The notes under the pieces are model-generated. The model was not told the DNA's origin. It ran no database searches and worked only from the letters and a program-made list of their open reading frames with translations. Source: Thermotogaceae bacterium (lineage in GTDB: Bacteria; Thermotogota; Thermotogae; Thermotogales; Thermotogaceae). From it: 6,128 bases of DNA. Position 1 is the stretch's first letter. The number at the start of each line of letters is the position of its first letter. The stretch lies in contig JALVXE010000206.1 in assembly GCA_027038385.1 (NCBI GenBank), positions 1-6,128 on the forward strand, read 5' to 3'. Both the position numbers and the translations under genes were made by a program. Shown here piece by piece: positions 1 to 5,778 of the stretch.

Positions 1-71
1 CCTTCATCCACTGACGGCGCTCTGAGAACCACTATTATCCTTTCTTTTTTTATCTCATCCATCACATTCAT
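1..71 (-). CDS. eda: 2-dehydro-3-deoxy-phosphogluconate (KDPG) aldolase, N-terminal fragment
   Basis: Only the first 23 complete codons are present; the gene runs off the left edge. The start of the protein reads MNVMDEIKKERIIVVLRAPS, then VDEG. The IIVVLRA-x-S segment is the first beta strand of bacterial KDPG/KHG aldolases and resembles the T. maritima enzyme. Known family role: cytoplasmic class I aldolase that cleaves KDPG to pyruvate and glyceraldehyde-3-phosphate, the last step of uronate catabolism. The Schiff-base lysine lies outside the window. The ATG at 71-69 is preferred because a GGGGGTGA element (about 77-84), formed by the last codons of the IclR gene, sits at good spacing; the ATG three codons further in is too far from it. 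It starts one base after the IclR stop, so it is co-transcribed. The context (kduD, kdgF, GH88) fits. The identity rests on a short stretch. Confidence 0.8.
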   Translation of the reverse strand, partial: MNVMDEIKKERIIVVLRAPSVDE

Positions 72-72
72 T

Positions 73-825
73 TCATTCACCCCCGGAGTAGCCCAATTTC
101 TCAGATATCTTCTTTGCGCAATCTACCACATGCTTTGCATTCTCTTTTATCCAGTCCATAGTCACCTTACTCGAAGCTCCAGAGATGCTCACCGCCGCTA
201 TCGGGTATCCTTCGTGATTCAACACTGCCGATCCGACGCATCTTATTCCCGGCTCGTTCTCCTCATCATCTATCGCGTATCTTCTCTCTCTGACGATTTT
301 CAATTCTTCTTTAAGCCTTCCCGGATCGGTTATGGTTTTTTCAGTCTTTTTAATCAATTTTGTAGATCTCAGATATTCTTCCAACTCATCTTCTGGAAGA
401 AACGCCAAGATCGCCTTCCCGGCGGAAGTTGAGTAAAGATCCATCTTCATCCCTATCTTTGACACCATCGGAATGCTGTTAGCACCTTCGATTTTGTGTA
501 CATACACTCCTTCAAAACCATCTTTCATTATCAGATGGACCGTCTGGCCCGTCTTTATCATGAGATCTGAAAGGAACGGCACGGATATGTCCCTTATGTC
601 GAGCCTTCTCAAAATTATCGAGCTGAGCTCGACTATCTTAAAACTCGGTATGTAGCTTCCATCCGGCTTTTTCACTACAAAGCCGTATTCTTCGAATACT
701 TTCAAATATTTGTAGGCGTTTGGAAGACTCATACCGAATTTTTTAGCCAGACTGCTCGGCCTGACTCCAGAAGGGTTTACGACTATCTCTTCGAGCATCT
801 CCAGAGCTTTTTTCAAAGTGTTCAT
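73..825 (-). CDS. IclR-family transcriptional regulator, probable uronate/KDG-responsive (KdgR-like)
   Basis: A 250-residue protein of normal IclR length. Residues 1-60 form a winged helix-turn-helix: the first helix is NTLKKALEMLEEI, the recognition region is about 32-49 (MSLPNAYKYLKVFEEYGF), and the wing is around KPDGSY. Residues about 75-245 form the effector-binding domain, with the conserved YSTSAGKAILA at 131-141 and later ENEPGIRCVG and AAVSISG segments. From memory it strongly resembles T. maritima TM0065, whose gene also sits next to KDPG aldolase. The ATG at 825 follows the GH88 stop by one base and has GGGGTGA upstream. Known of the family: these are dimeric DNA-binding proteins, often repressors released by a catabolic intermediate. 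Inferred: it senses KDG or a related keto-deoxy acid and controls this operon, including its own gene. No operator could be recognised. The effector and a KdgR name are inference. Confidence 0.92.
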   Translation of the reverse strand: MNTLKKALEMLEEIVVNPSGVRPSSLAKKFGMSLPNAYKYLKVFEEYGFVVKKPDGSYIPSFKIVELSSIILRRLDIRDISVPFLSDLMIKTGQTVHLIMKDGFEGVYVHKIEGANSIPMVSKIGMKMDLYSTSAGKAILAFLPEDELEEYLRSTKLIKKTEKTITDPGRLKEELKIVRERRYAIDDEENEPGIRCVGSAVLNHEGYPIAAVSISGASSKVTMDWIKENAKHVVDCAKKISEKLGYSGGE

Positions 826-826
826 G

Positions 827-1996
827 CTATTTCACCCCGTATATCCAATAAGGTGTCCATCTCTTGTTTAAAAGTTTCATAAAAGCTTCCATGTAGAAGT
901 AATCTCCCCATGTATTGCCTTCATCAATTCCCATGTTCAGCGGTTTCGCATGGACCCCGTGGAGTATTATCGGCTCACCCGCTTCGTGGAATTTGTTGAA
1001 GTAAGACTCCGTCAAATTCGAGAGAATCTGAACGGCTATCATCTGATAAAATGCGGATTTCTCTTCGTCTACGAATTTCGAGAGCTCCATAAGCCCGGAC
1101 GCCAGTATAGTAGCTGCCGATGAATCTCTCTCTTCACCAGAATCTACATCGAACACCATATCCCAAACGGGAACGAGATCATCCGGGAGCTTATCTATCA
1201 TGAAATCCGCGGTCTTTACAGCGGTCTCCAAGAATTCTTCTTTCTCTGTGTAGATGTAAGATAGCGTAAAACCGTAAACTGCCCAGGCCTGTCCCCTTGC
1301 CCAGTAAGAATCATCGGCGTGCCCCTGAACGGTCTCAGGACCTATCGGCTCGCCTGTATCGGGATCGAACAGAAAAGTGTGATACGTTGAATAGTTTTCT
1401 CTGACAAGGTGTTTCATACAAGTCGTCGCGTGTTTCACTGCGATATCTCTGTACTTCTCATCACCGCTTATCTTCCAGGCGGTGTAAAGAAGCGGAAGGT
1501 TCATCATGCTGTCAATTATCACTCTCTTTCTCTCTTTGGGATGATCCACGTCTTTCCATGCTTGGATATAGCCGGGTTTTTCGTGAAACCTTCTTATGAG
1601 CTTTTCAGCAGCTTCGACTATTTTTCCCTTGAAACTCTCATCACCAAAAACTCTCATCGCTGGTATGAAGGAGAGCGTGTATATGAATCCGAGATCGTGA
1701 GTTTTTATCCTTTCTTCATCCTCCAATCTGTCTAAAAAGGTTGGGAGTATCTTGAAGAAAGCTTCCCTGAATACCTCATCACCGGAAAATTCATAAGAGA
1801 GCGAGAGAAGTCCTGTCCAAAAACCTGTGGTCCACTCCTTGTTTATATCTATCTTCAGATACCTTCCATTCCTTGCAGAACCGCTCGGCACGGTCGTGCC
1901 GAAATAGCCGATGTTTTTCTCAATCATTTCCAGAGCTTCATCTTTTGCGTTTTGAAATCTCGTAAAGTCTACTATTTTTCTTATATCTAAATTCAC
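827..1996 (-). CDS. ugl: Unsaturated glucuronyl hydrolase, glycoside hydrolase family 88
   Basis: GH88 enzymes hydrate the double bond of a 4,5-unsaturated uronic acid at the non-reducing end of lyase-made oligosaccharides, releasing the unsaturated uronate. This 389-residue protein keeps, at a constant offset of 13, the active-site residues I recall for Bacillus sp. GL1 UGL: catalytic D101 (THDLGF) and D162 (DSMMNLP), plus W55, F59, H100, W147, H206, Q224, R234 and W238. Length is near the usual 375-400. There is no signal peptide, so it should be cytoplasmic. The GTG at 1996 is chosen because an AGGAGGTGA element (2002-2010) lies 8 bases upstream; the more upstream in-frame GTG at 2005 is part of that element. 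It starts 5 bases after the lyase stop. The leaving-group sugar and sulfation preference cannot be read. The related GH105 family is less likely because the match is to UGL. Confidence 0.93.
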   Translation of the reverse strand: MNLDIRKIVDFTRFQNAKDEALEMIEKNIGYFGTTVPSGSARNGRYLKIDINKEWTTGFWTGLLSLSYEFSGDEVFREAFFKILPTFLDRLEDEERIKTHDLGFIYTLSFIPAMRVFGDESFKGKIVEAAEKLIRRFHEKPGYIQAWKDVDHPKERKRVIIDSMMNLPLLYTAWKISGDEKYRDIAVKHATTCMKHLVRENYSTYHTFLFDPDTGEPIGPETVQGHADDSYWARGQAWAVYGFTLSYIYTEKEEFLETAVKTADFMIDKLPDDLVPVWDMVFDVDSGEERDSSAATILASGLMELSKFVDEEKSAFYQMIAVQILSNLTESYFNKFHEAGEPIILHGVHAKPLNMGIDEGNTWGDYFYMEAFMKLLNKRWTPYWIYGVK

Positions 1997-2001
1997 GTGA
2001 T

Positions 2002-2010
2002 TCACCTCCT
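2002..2010 (-). promoter_or_regulatory. Ribosome binding site of the GH88 gene, decides its start
   Basis: The minus strand reads AGGAGGTGA, a near-perfect complement to the 16S rRNA 3' end. It consists of the last two Arg codons and the TGA stop of the lyase gene. The spacer from AGGAGG to the GTG at 1996 is 8 bases. The upstream GTG at 2005-2003 lies inside this element, so it cannot be the start. This suggests translational coupling of lyase and hydrolase. Confidence 0.8.
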
Positions 2011-3771
2011 GATTACCTCGACTCTCGTGTTGAGCGAGTTCTTTCTCTCTGTGTAGATCACCAGTATCTTTCTATCTTTCGGTATCCAAAAGCTCTCTCC
2101 AAGGTAGATAACTCCGTCTGATCTTACCCTAAGTCTGAACTTCTCGAAATCCAAGGAAAATTCACCGCTCAATTTCTGGAACCACTTCACGTATTCTGAA
2201 GCTTCGACATCCGGACCGTCGATCTCTCCGGATAAATCTACTCTGTAAGGGATCATGAAAGACATTCCCAAACGATCTTCGTCTTCCTTAAAAGAGCTCT
2301 CAATAACTACAGAATCATCTTTGATATCGATCGCTCTTAAAAATTCATATCCAAATGGATTTTTGTTCATAGAACATCCTATCTTTCCGTCGAACTTGTG
2401 AGTTCTCATAGGACCGATAAATTTCTCAGATTTTCCGTTTATGAATATCGTGTTATGAGCCAAGCCCTTTGAGAACCATTTTTTCGTCTCAGGGATACCG
2501 TATCCAGTGTTCGATAGATCTACAAAGACCGGTGTTCTGCCAAGGTAGACTTCAAAAGAGCAGAGATCTTCGTGAACGTGAGAAGAAGAAGCCTGCCCAC
2601 TTTTTAAAAGCACAGTCCAGCCGCTTTTTCTGACGAGAACGCTCTCTCCGGGACCGAAGAATTCCTCTGGTAACTTCAAGGTGTTGTTTGAAGAACATTC
2701 GTTATCGAAATAGAAAAACTCTGGATAAATTCCTTCAGATACTCTTCTTCCGTATATCGGAAGATCCCCCCCAGAAAGATCACCAGATCTCGCATAGCAA
2801 AGTTCTCTCTTAATGTCATCATCATCGAATATCTGCGCGCCGTACTCCAATATATCCGTATAGCTGTTAAGCCCTATCCTTGGCCAGCCGTCCCCGGGAT
2901 TCGGGAATCTCCCGTCCGGGAAAATCATAAGCATCGGAGCTTTGAAAGCTTTTTTCAGGTTCTCGTCTAAGATCTTCGATCTCTTTCCGGTCTTTGCGAT
3001 GTACGGAAGATAGAACTTAACGAACCCTTCAAGAGTATAGAAGTGATAATGCATAGATCCTTCGTACCAGAAACCATTTTTCAGAAAACTTCTTTCGGAT
3101 ATCTCTTCCAACCTTTTCAGATGATCTTCAACATCTTTTTCATCGAATAGAAGACTTTTCAAACCCATTGCAGATACTATCCAGACGTCGTGATTGTGAG
3201 CTCCAAGCCTTCTGCTCTTGAGACCTTCAGCGATCTTGTCAAATATCTTCCCTTTCCAAAAATTGAGAAGATCCTTTGGAAAATCCACAAACATCAAAGC
3301 AACGGCGAAATTTATCATGAGCATCGCATCGTTGAGAAGCTGAGAAGATAGAACTGGTTTCTCTCCGGGGATCCTGCCGCCTTTTGAAGAGTTCTCCGAA
3401 AGATCGCTGTAAAAATTCAGAGCTCTCTCTATTCCTTCTTTCCACTCTTCTTTTCCCAAATTCACCATGAACGATCCGAATACGAGAGCTTCAGATATCC
3501 TGTAGCGAAGATCCATCTTGGCGGCTCTTTTCTTTTTCCCGACATCTGTGAAATCCTTTTCGCAATGTGTGCAGACTATTCTTTCGCCATCTTTTACAAG
3601 TGGAGAGAAGCATTCATTGCAGAAAAAGTCGTGTATCCAGCCGGCACTCTCCGTATCGTCTACTTCATCGAAGACGAGATTTGAGAACTCCCTTTCGAGC
3701 TCCGCAAATTTCTCTCGGTTTTCATCAAGTTTCTTCTCAAAATTTCGGATCCCCGAAAAGAAATTTCTCAT
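2002..3771 (-). CDS. Heparinase II/III-family polysaccharide lyase, cytoplasmic, with N-terminal zinc-ribbon-like element
   Basis: A 589-residue protein. The N-terminus is charged, with no signal peptide, so it should act on imported oligosaccharides. C51/C54 and C67/C70 (CNEC, then CTHC 12 residues on) form a zinc-ribbon-like knuckle. Residues about 85-330 look like the alpha/alpha-barrel part of the fold, with N193-H194 (HNHDVW) and the YEGSMHYHFY block at 236-245, the usual Asn/His and Tyr positions. The C-terminal beta-sandwich domain has the heparinase signature: H398-V-H400-E-D402, D418 with Y424, and AHNTI at 438-442. Known role: beta-elimination next to a uronic acid, leaving a 4,5-unsaturated uronyl end. 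The downstream GH88 gene consumes exactly such ends. The ATG at 3771 overlaps the kdgF stop as ATGA and has AGGAG at 3781-3785. The PL family (PL12, PL15, PL17 and PL21 share the domain) and the substrate are not decidable by eye. Confidence 0.88.
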   Translation of the reverse strand: MRNFFSGIRNFEKKLDENREKFAELEREFSNLVFDEVDDTESAGWIHDFFCNECFSPLVKDGERIVCTHCEKDFTDVGKKKRAAKMDLRYRISEALVFGSFMVNLGKEEWKEGIERALNFYSDLSENSSKGGRIPGEKPVLSSQLLNDAMLMINFAVALMFVDFPKDLLNFWKGKIFDKIAEGLKSRRLGAHNHDVWIVSAMGLKSLLFDEKDVEDHLKRLEEISERSFLKNGFWYEGSMHYHFYTLEGFVKFYLPYIAKTGKRSKILDENLKKAFKAPMLMIFPDGRFPNPGDGWPRIGLNSYTDILEYGAQIFDDDDIKRELCYARSGDLSGGDLPIYGRRVSEGIYPEFFYFDNECSSNNTLKLPEEFFGPGESVLVRKSGWTVLLKSGQASSSHVHEDLCSFEVYLGRTPVFVDLSNTGYGIPETKKWFSKGLAHNTIFINGKSEKFIGPMRTHKFDGKIGCSMNKNPFGYEFLRAIDIKDDSVVIESSFKEDEDRLGMSFMIPYRVDLSGEIDGPDVEASEYVKWFQKLSGEFSLDFEKFRLRVRSDGVIYLGESFWIPKDRKILVIYTERKNSLNTRVEVIRR

Positions 3772-4091
3772 AAGAAATCTCTCCTGATCGGCGTGAAAAC
3801 ATCCAATATAATCCCATCTTCAAGAGCTATGACGTTGTGCTTTGCATTCGATGGAACGTAGACGCTGTCTCCCTTTTCCATGATATTCTCTTCTCCATCT
3901 ATCCTGTAGATGAATTTTCCCTCGAGTATGTACGATATCTGCTCGTGCGGATGTGAGTGCATCGGGGCTGCAGCTCCTTTCTTGAACTCGACCATCGTCA
4001 TCATCAAGTTATCTCCATAAGAGAGAACCTTCATCCTTATACCTTCTCCGACTATTTTCCAATCTATATCTTTTTCCTTCACAACTTTCAT
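3768..4091 (-). CDS. kdgF: KdgF-type cupin, unsaturated uronate to linear ketone conversion
   Basis: A small single-domain cupin of 107 residues. Metal ligands are visible: H45 and H47 (MHSHPHEQ), Q51 in place of the usual Glu, and H85 in the second cupin motif (GDSVYVPSNAKH). The C-terminus DVFTPIRRDFL carries the Asp-x-Phe-x3-Arg pattern (D97, F99, R103) that I recall as the KdgF catalytic/binding residues. KdgF is known to speed conversion of 4,5-unsaturated uronates from pectin and alginate breakdown to the linear keto form, feeding KduI and KduD. It lies between kduD and the lyase. The ATG at 4091 is chosen: it gives an ATGA overlap with the kduD stop, with GGAGG at 4104-4108, 12 bases upstream. 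The upstream GTG at 4103 abuts that GGAGG with no spacer. The residue after the conserved Arg is Arg rather than the usual Glu. A generic cupin function is the alternative. Confidence 0.87.
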   Translation of the reverse strand: MKVVKEKDIDWKIVGEGIRMKVLSYGDNLMMTMVEFKKGAAAPMHSHPHEQISYILEGKFIYRIDGEENIMEKGDSVYVPSNAKHNVIALEDGIILDVFTPIRRDFL

Positions 4092-4849
4092 CTGCTCAGC
4101 CACCCTCCATCGACGGGTAGTATTATTCCGGTTACGTAATCAGAAGCTTCGCTCGCCAAGAAAACGGCAGCTCCTTTAAGGTCTGACGGTTCTCCCCATC
4201 TTCCCATCGGGATCCTTGATACGATCTCGGAATTTCTCTTGGGGTCTTCTCTGAGCGGTTTTGTGTTATCCGTCGCCATGTATCCGGGAGCTATGGCGTT
4301 GACGTTGATCCCGTATTTGGCAAGCTCGTTGGCGGCAACTTTGGTAAGACCGGCAACTCCGTGTTTCGATACGGTGTAAGCCGTGGTGAATATTCCACCC
4401 TGAAAAGAGAGCATCGACGCTATGTTTATTATCTTTCCCTTTCTCTTGTTATCAACAAGCCACTTAGCGAAGTGCTTCGTCAGAAGAAAGAGTGCTTTTA
4501 TGTTGACGTCCATCACTTCGTCCCAGTACTCTTCAGGATATTCGATGAACTCCGCCCTCCTTATTATTCCGGCGTTGTTCACCAATATGTCGACGTGCCC
4601 GAATTCCTTTACAGCCTTTTCTATTATTTCCGGGAGTTTCTCAAATTCAGAGACGCTCATTCTGATCTCTAGGTATTTTCTTCCGAGCTTTTCAACTTCC
4701 TCTTTGGTTTTAGACTGATCGCTCCTTGCGACTCCGACTATGTCGGCTCCAGCTTCGGCCAGACCTATTGCTATGGCCTGGCCCAAACCTCTCGAAGCGC
4801 CTGTGACTATCGCAACCTTCCCTTCAAGGGAGAATTTATCCCTTATCAC
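4088..4849 (-). CDS. kduD: 2-keto-3-deoxygluconate oxidoreductase KduD (short-chain dehydrogenase)
   Basis: A 253-residue classical SDR, the same length as E. coli KduD, and closely similar to it from memory (FSLEGKVAIVTG, IINIASMLSFQGGI, INVNAIAPGYMATDNT, GRWGEPSDL, and the end VDGGW). Motifs: the dinucleotide-binding TGASRGLG at 16-23, NNAG at 91-94, N116, catalytic S145 and Y158-x3-K162. KduD reduces 2,5-diketo-3-deoxygluconate to KDG with NAD(P)H in the cytoplasm. It lies 13 bases after the isomerase gene and overlaps kdgF by four bases. The GTG at 4849 is kept as the start because GGGGGTGATG (4852-4861) lies at good distance and the N-terminus aligns with E. coli KduD. Gluconate 5-dehydrogenase is a related alternative, but the similarity and gene context favour KduD. 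Confidence 0.95.
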   Translation of the reverse strand: MIRDKFSLEGKVAIVTGASRGLGQAIAIGLAEAGADIVGVARSDQSKTKEEVEKLGRKYLEIRMSVSEFEKLPEIIEKAVKEFGHVDILVNNAGIIRRAEFIEYPEEYWDEVMDVNIKALFLLTKHFAKWLVDNKRKGKIINIASMLSFQGGIFTTAYTVSKHGVAGLTKVAANELAKYGINVNAIAPGYMATDNTKPLREDPKRNSEIVSRIPMGRWGEPSDLKGAAVFLASEASDYVTGIILPVDGGWLSR

Positions 4850-4851
4850 AC

Positions 4852-4861
4852 CATCACCCCC
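4852..4861 (-). promoter_or_regulatory. Ribosome binding site of kduD, supports a GTG start
   Basis: The minus strand reads GGGGGTGATG, matching the AGGAGGTGATC consensus at most positions. It is 7 bases (counted from the G-run) before the GTG at 4849. The ATG contained in this element is out of frame with kduD. This supports a genuine GTG start. Confidence 0.6.
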
Positions 4862-4862
4862 G

Positions 4863-5705
4863 TCATATCGAGAGATTGTCCTCTATGTTCTTTATCATCT
4901 TCGTGGCGAGGTCTACGAAAGCCATCGTCTTGTCAACGACCGGAGCCTGGAGTCTGTAATTTCCGCCCAAGAACCAGAGGTAGTAAACGGTGAATCCGGG
5001 AGCAGCAACGACGGTGTGATACCCTTTTGGTATCAGATGGATCGTATCATCCTTTATAAGATAAAGCTCGTTTATATCACCATCATCTGTGTAGTGCCTG
5101 GCGACTCCCCAACCGTCCGGATGATCTACCCTGTAGTAGTAGATCTCTTCCAAGAAGACTTCTCTCGGGAGATCGTCCTTTTCGTGCTTGTGCGGTGGGT
5201 ACGTCGACCAGTTTCCGGATGGTGTGAAAGTCTCTCCTATCATCAATTTGACCGCAGGATGCTTGTCGTCTATCGCGATCAGGTGGAATTTCCTCGAGTA
5301 GTTCGATATTCCCCATTTTCCATCTGGTACTTCATCGGGAGTTATCAGATAAGGCTCTATATCACTCTCGTCGACTTTCGCCATTGCGAAAGCGATTTCC
5401 ACTCCACCTATATCCTCCGTGCTGATCTCAAAATCGTGCTTTGGAGGGACGTACACAGAATATGGTTTTCCACCAAAAACATTCTTCCTTCCACCTATAT
5501 TTTTGAATTCTTTGTCTCCGACCTTGACATCACATTTTCCGCTCAAAATTACGAGGAACATCTCCCATCCTCCGCTGTTATCACTGTACTTACCCCCTTT
5601 CGCCAAAACAAGCTTTTTGAAGCCCAGGTGCTCCATACCCGCACTCGCTGTATCGATCACGTTGATCCCATTCTCCGATGGCACGTTCATGAAGTATTTT
5701 TTCAT
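4863..5705 (-). CDS. iolB: KduI/IolB-family isomerase, IolB-type sequence, predicted 5-keto-4-deoxyuronate isomerase role
   Basis: A 280-residue bicupin of the KduI/IolB family. The C-terminal half matches IolB by memory: PSGNWSTYPPHKH at 162-174, LEEIYYYRVDHP at 185-196, and PKGYHTVVAAPGF at 226-238. Putative metal ligands are H172, H174, E187 (or E186) and H230. IolB isomerises 5-deoxyglucuronate in inositol breakdown; KduI performs the analogous aldose-ketose step on 5-keto-4-deoxyuronate. The operon holds kduD, kdgF, GH88 and eda and no inositol genes, so a KduI role is inferred. The symbol reflects sequence type, not proven function. The ATG at 5705 is chosen: AGGAGGAG (5714-5721) precedes it, whereas the upstream GTG at 5714 overlaps that element. 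It is probably the first gene of the enzyme block, just after the terminator, with 13 bases to kduD. Confidence 0.85.
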   Translation of the reverse strand: MKKYFMNVPSENGINVIDTASAGMEHLGFKKLVLAKGGKYSDNSGGWEMFLVILSGKCDVKVGDKEFKNIGGRKNVFGGKPYSVYVPPKHDFEISTEDIGGVEIAFAMAKVDESDIEPYLITPDEVPDGKWGISNYSRKFHLIAIDDKHPAVKLMIGETFTPSGNWSTYPPHKHEKDDLPREVFLEEIYYYRVDHPDGWGVARHYTDDGDINELYLIKDDTIHLIPKGYHTVVAAPGFTVYYLWFLGGNYRLQAPVVDKTMAFVDLATKMIKNIEDNLSI

Positions 5706-5713
5706 ATCTATCA

Positions 5714-5721
5714 CTCCTCCT
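5714..5721 (-). promoter_or_regulatory. Ribosome binding site of the KduI/IolB-family gene, decides its start
   Basis: The minus strand reads AGGAGGAG, with the second GGAG 8 bases from the ATG at 5705. The GTG at 5714-5712 begins on the last base of this element, so it is not usable as a start. This shortens the protein by three residues relative to the longest reading frame. Confidence 0.75.
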
Positions 5722-5743
5722 TTTTCAGATATTCGATTGATCT

Positions 5744-5764
5744 CTCCCTTTTGAAAAAAGGGAG
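5744..5764 (-). repeat. Second inverted repeat, competes with the terminator hairpin
   Basis: CTCCCTTTT on the minus strand (5764-5756) is perfectly complementary to AAAAGGGAG (5752-5744) across a 3-base loop TTC. It shares bases 5761-5764 with the 3' arm of the terminator stem and buries part of its T-tract, so both cannot form at once. It could be an antiterminator or readthrough-leader structure, a stabilising 3' hairpin, or chance. It is a perfect 9-bp stem, but no regulator or ligand is evident. Confidence 0.5.
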
Positions 5765-5778
5765 GGGAGAGCCCCTCC
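5754..5778 (-). terminator. Intrinsic terminator after the solute-binding protein gene
   Basis: Read on the minus strand directly after the TGA stop (5781-5779): GGAGGGG (5778-5772), loop CTCT, CCCCTCC (5767-5761), then one C and six Ts (5759-5754). A perfect 7-bp GC-rich stem followed by a T-run is the classic rho-independent form. It separates the transporter gene from the enzyme genes. Partial readthrough is likely because I see no convincing promoter between it and the next gene. Confidence 0.85.

Noticed and set aside
1994..2005. GTG at 2005 as the GH88 start
   Set aside because: The codon lies inside the AGGAGGTGA ribosome binding site; the GTG at 1996 has an 8-base spacer.
4089..4103. 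GTG at 4103 as the kdgF start, giving a 16-base overlap with kduD
   Set aside because: It directly abuts GGAGG with no spacer; the ATG at 4091 gives an ATGA overlap and fits the family's N-terminus.
4863..5705. Inositol catabolism locus, because of the IolB-like protein
   Set aside because: No other iol gene is present, and all neighbours belong to unsaturated uronate breakdown.
5723..5745. Possible operator (TCA-N10-TGA around GATCAATCGAATATCTGA) before the isomerase gene
   Set aside because: Only three base pairs at each end are symmetric and the centre is not; too weak to report as a regulator site.
5706..5753. Promoter for the enzyme block in the gap after the terminator
   Set aside because: A weak AATATC could serve as -10, but there is no matching -35 at the proper distance; not supportable by eye.
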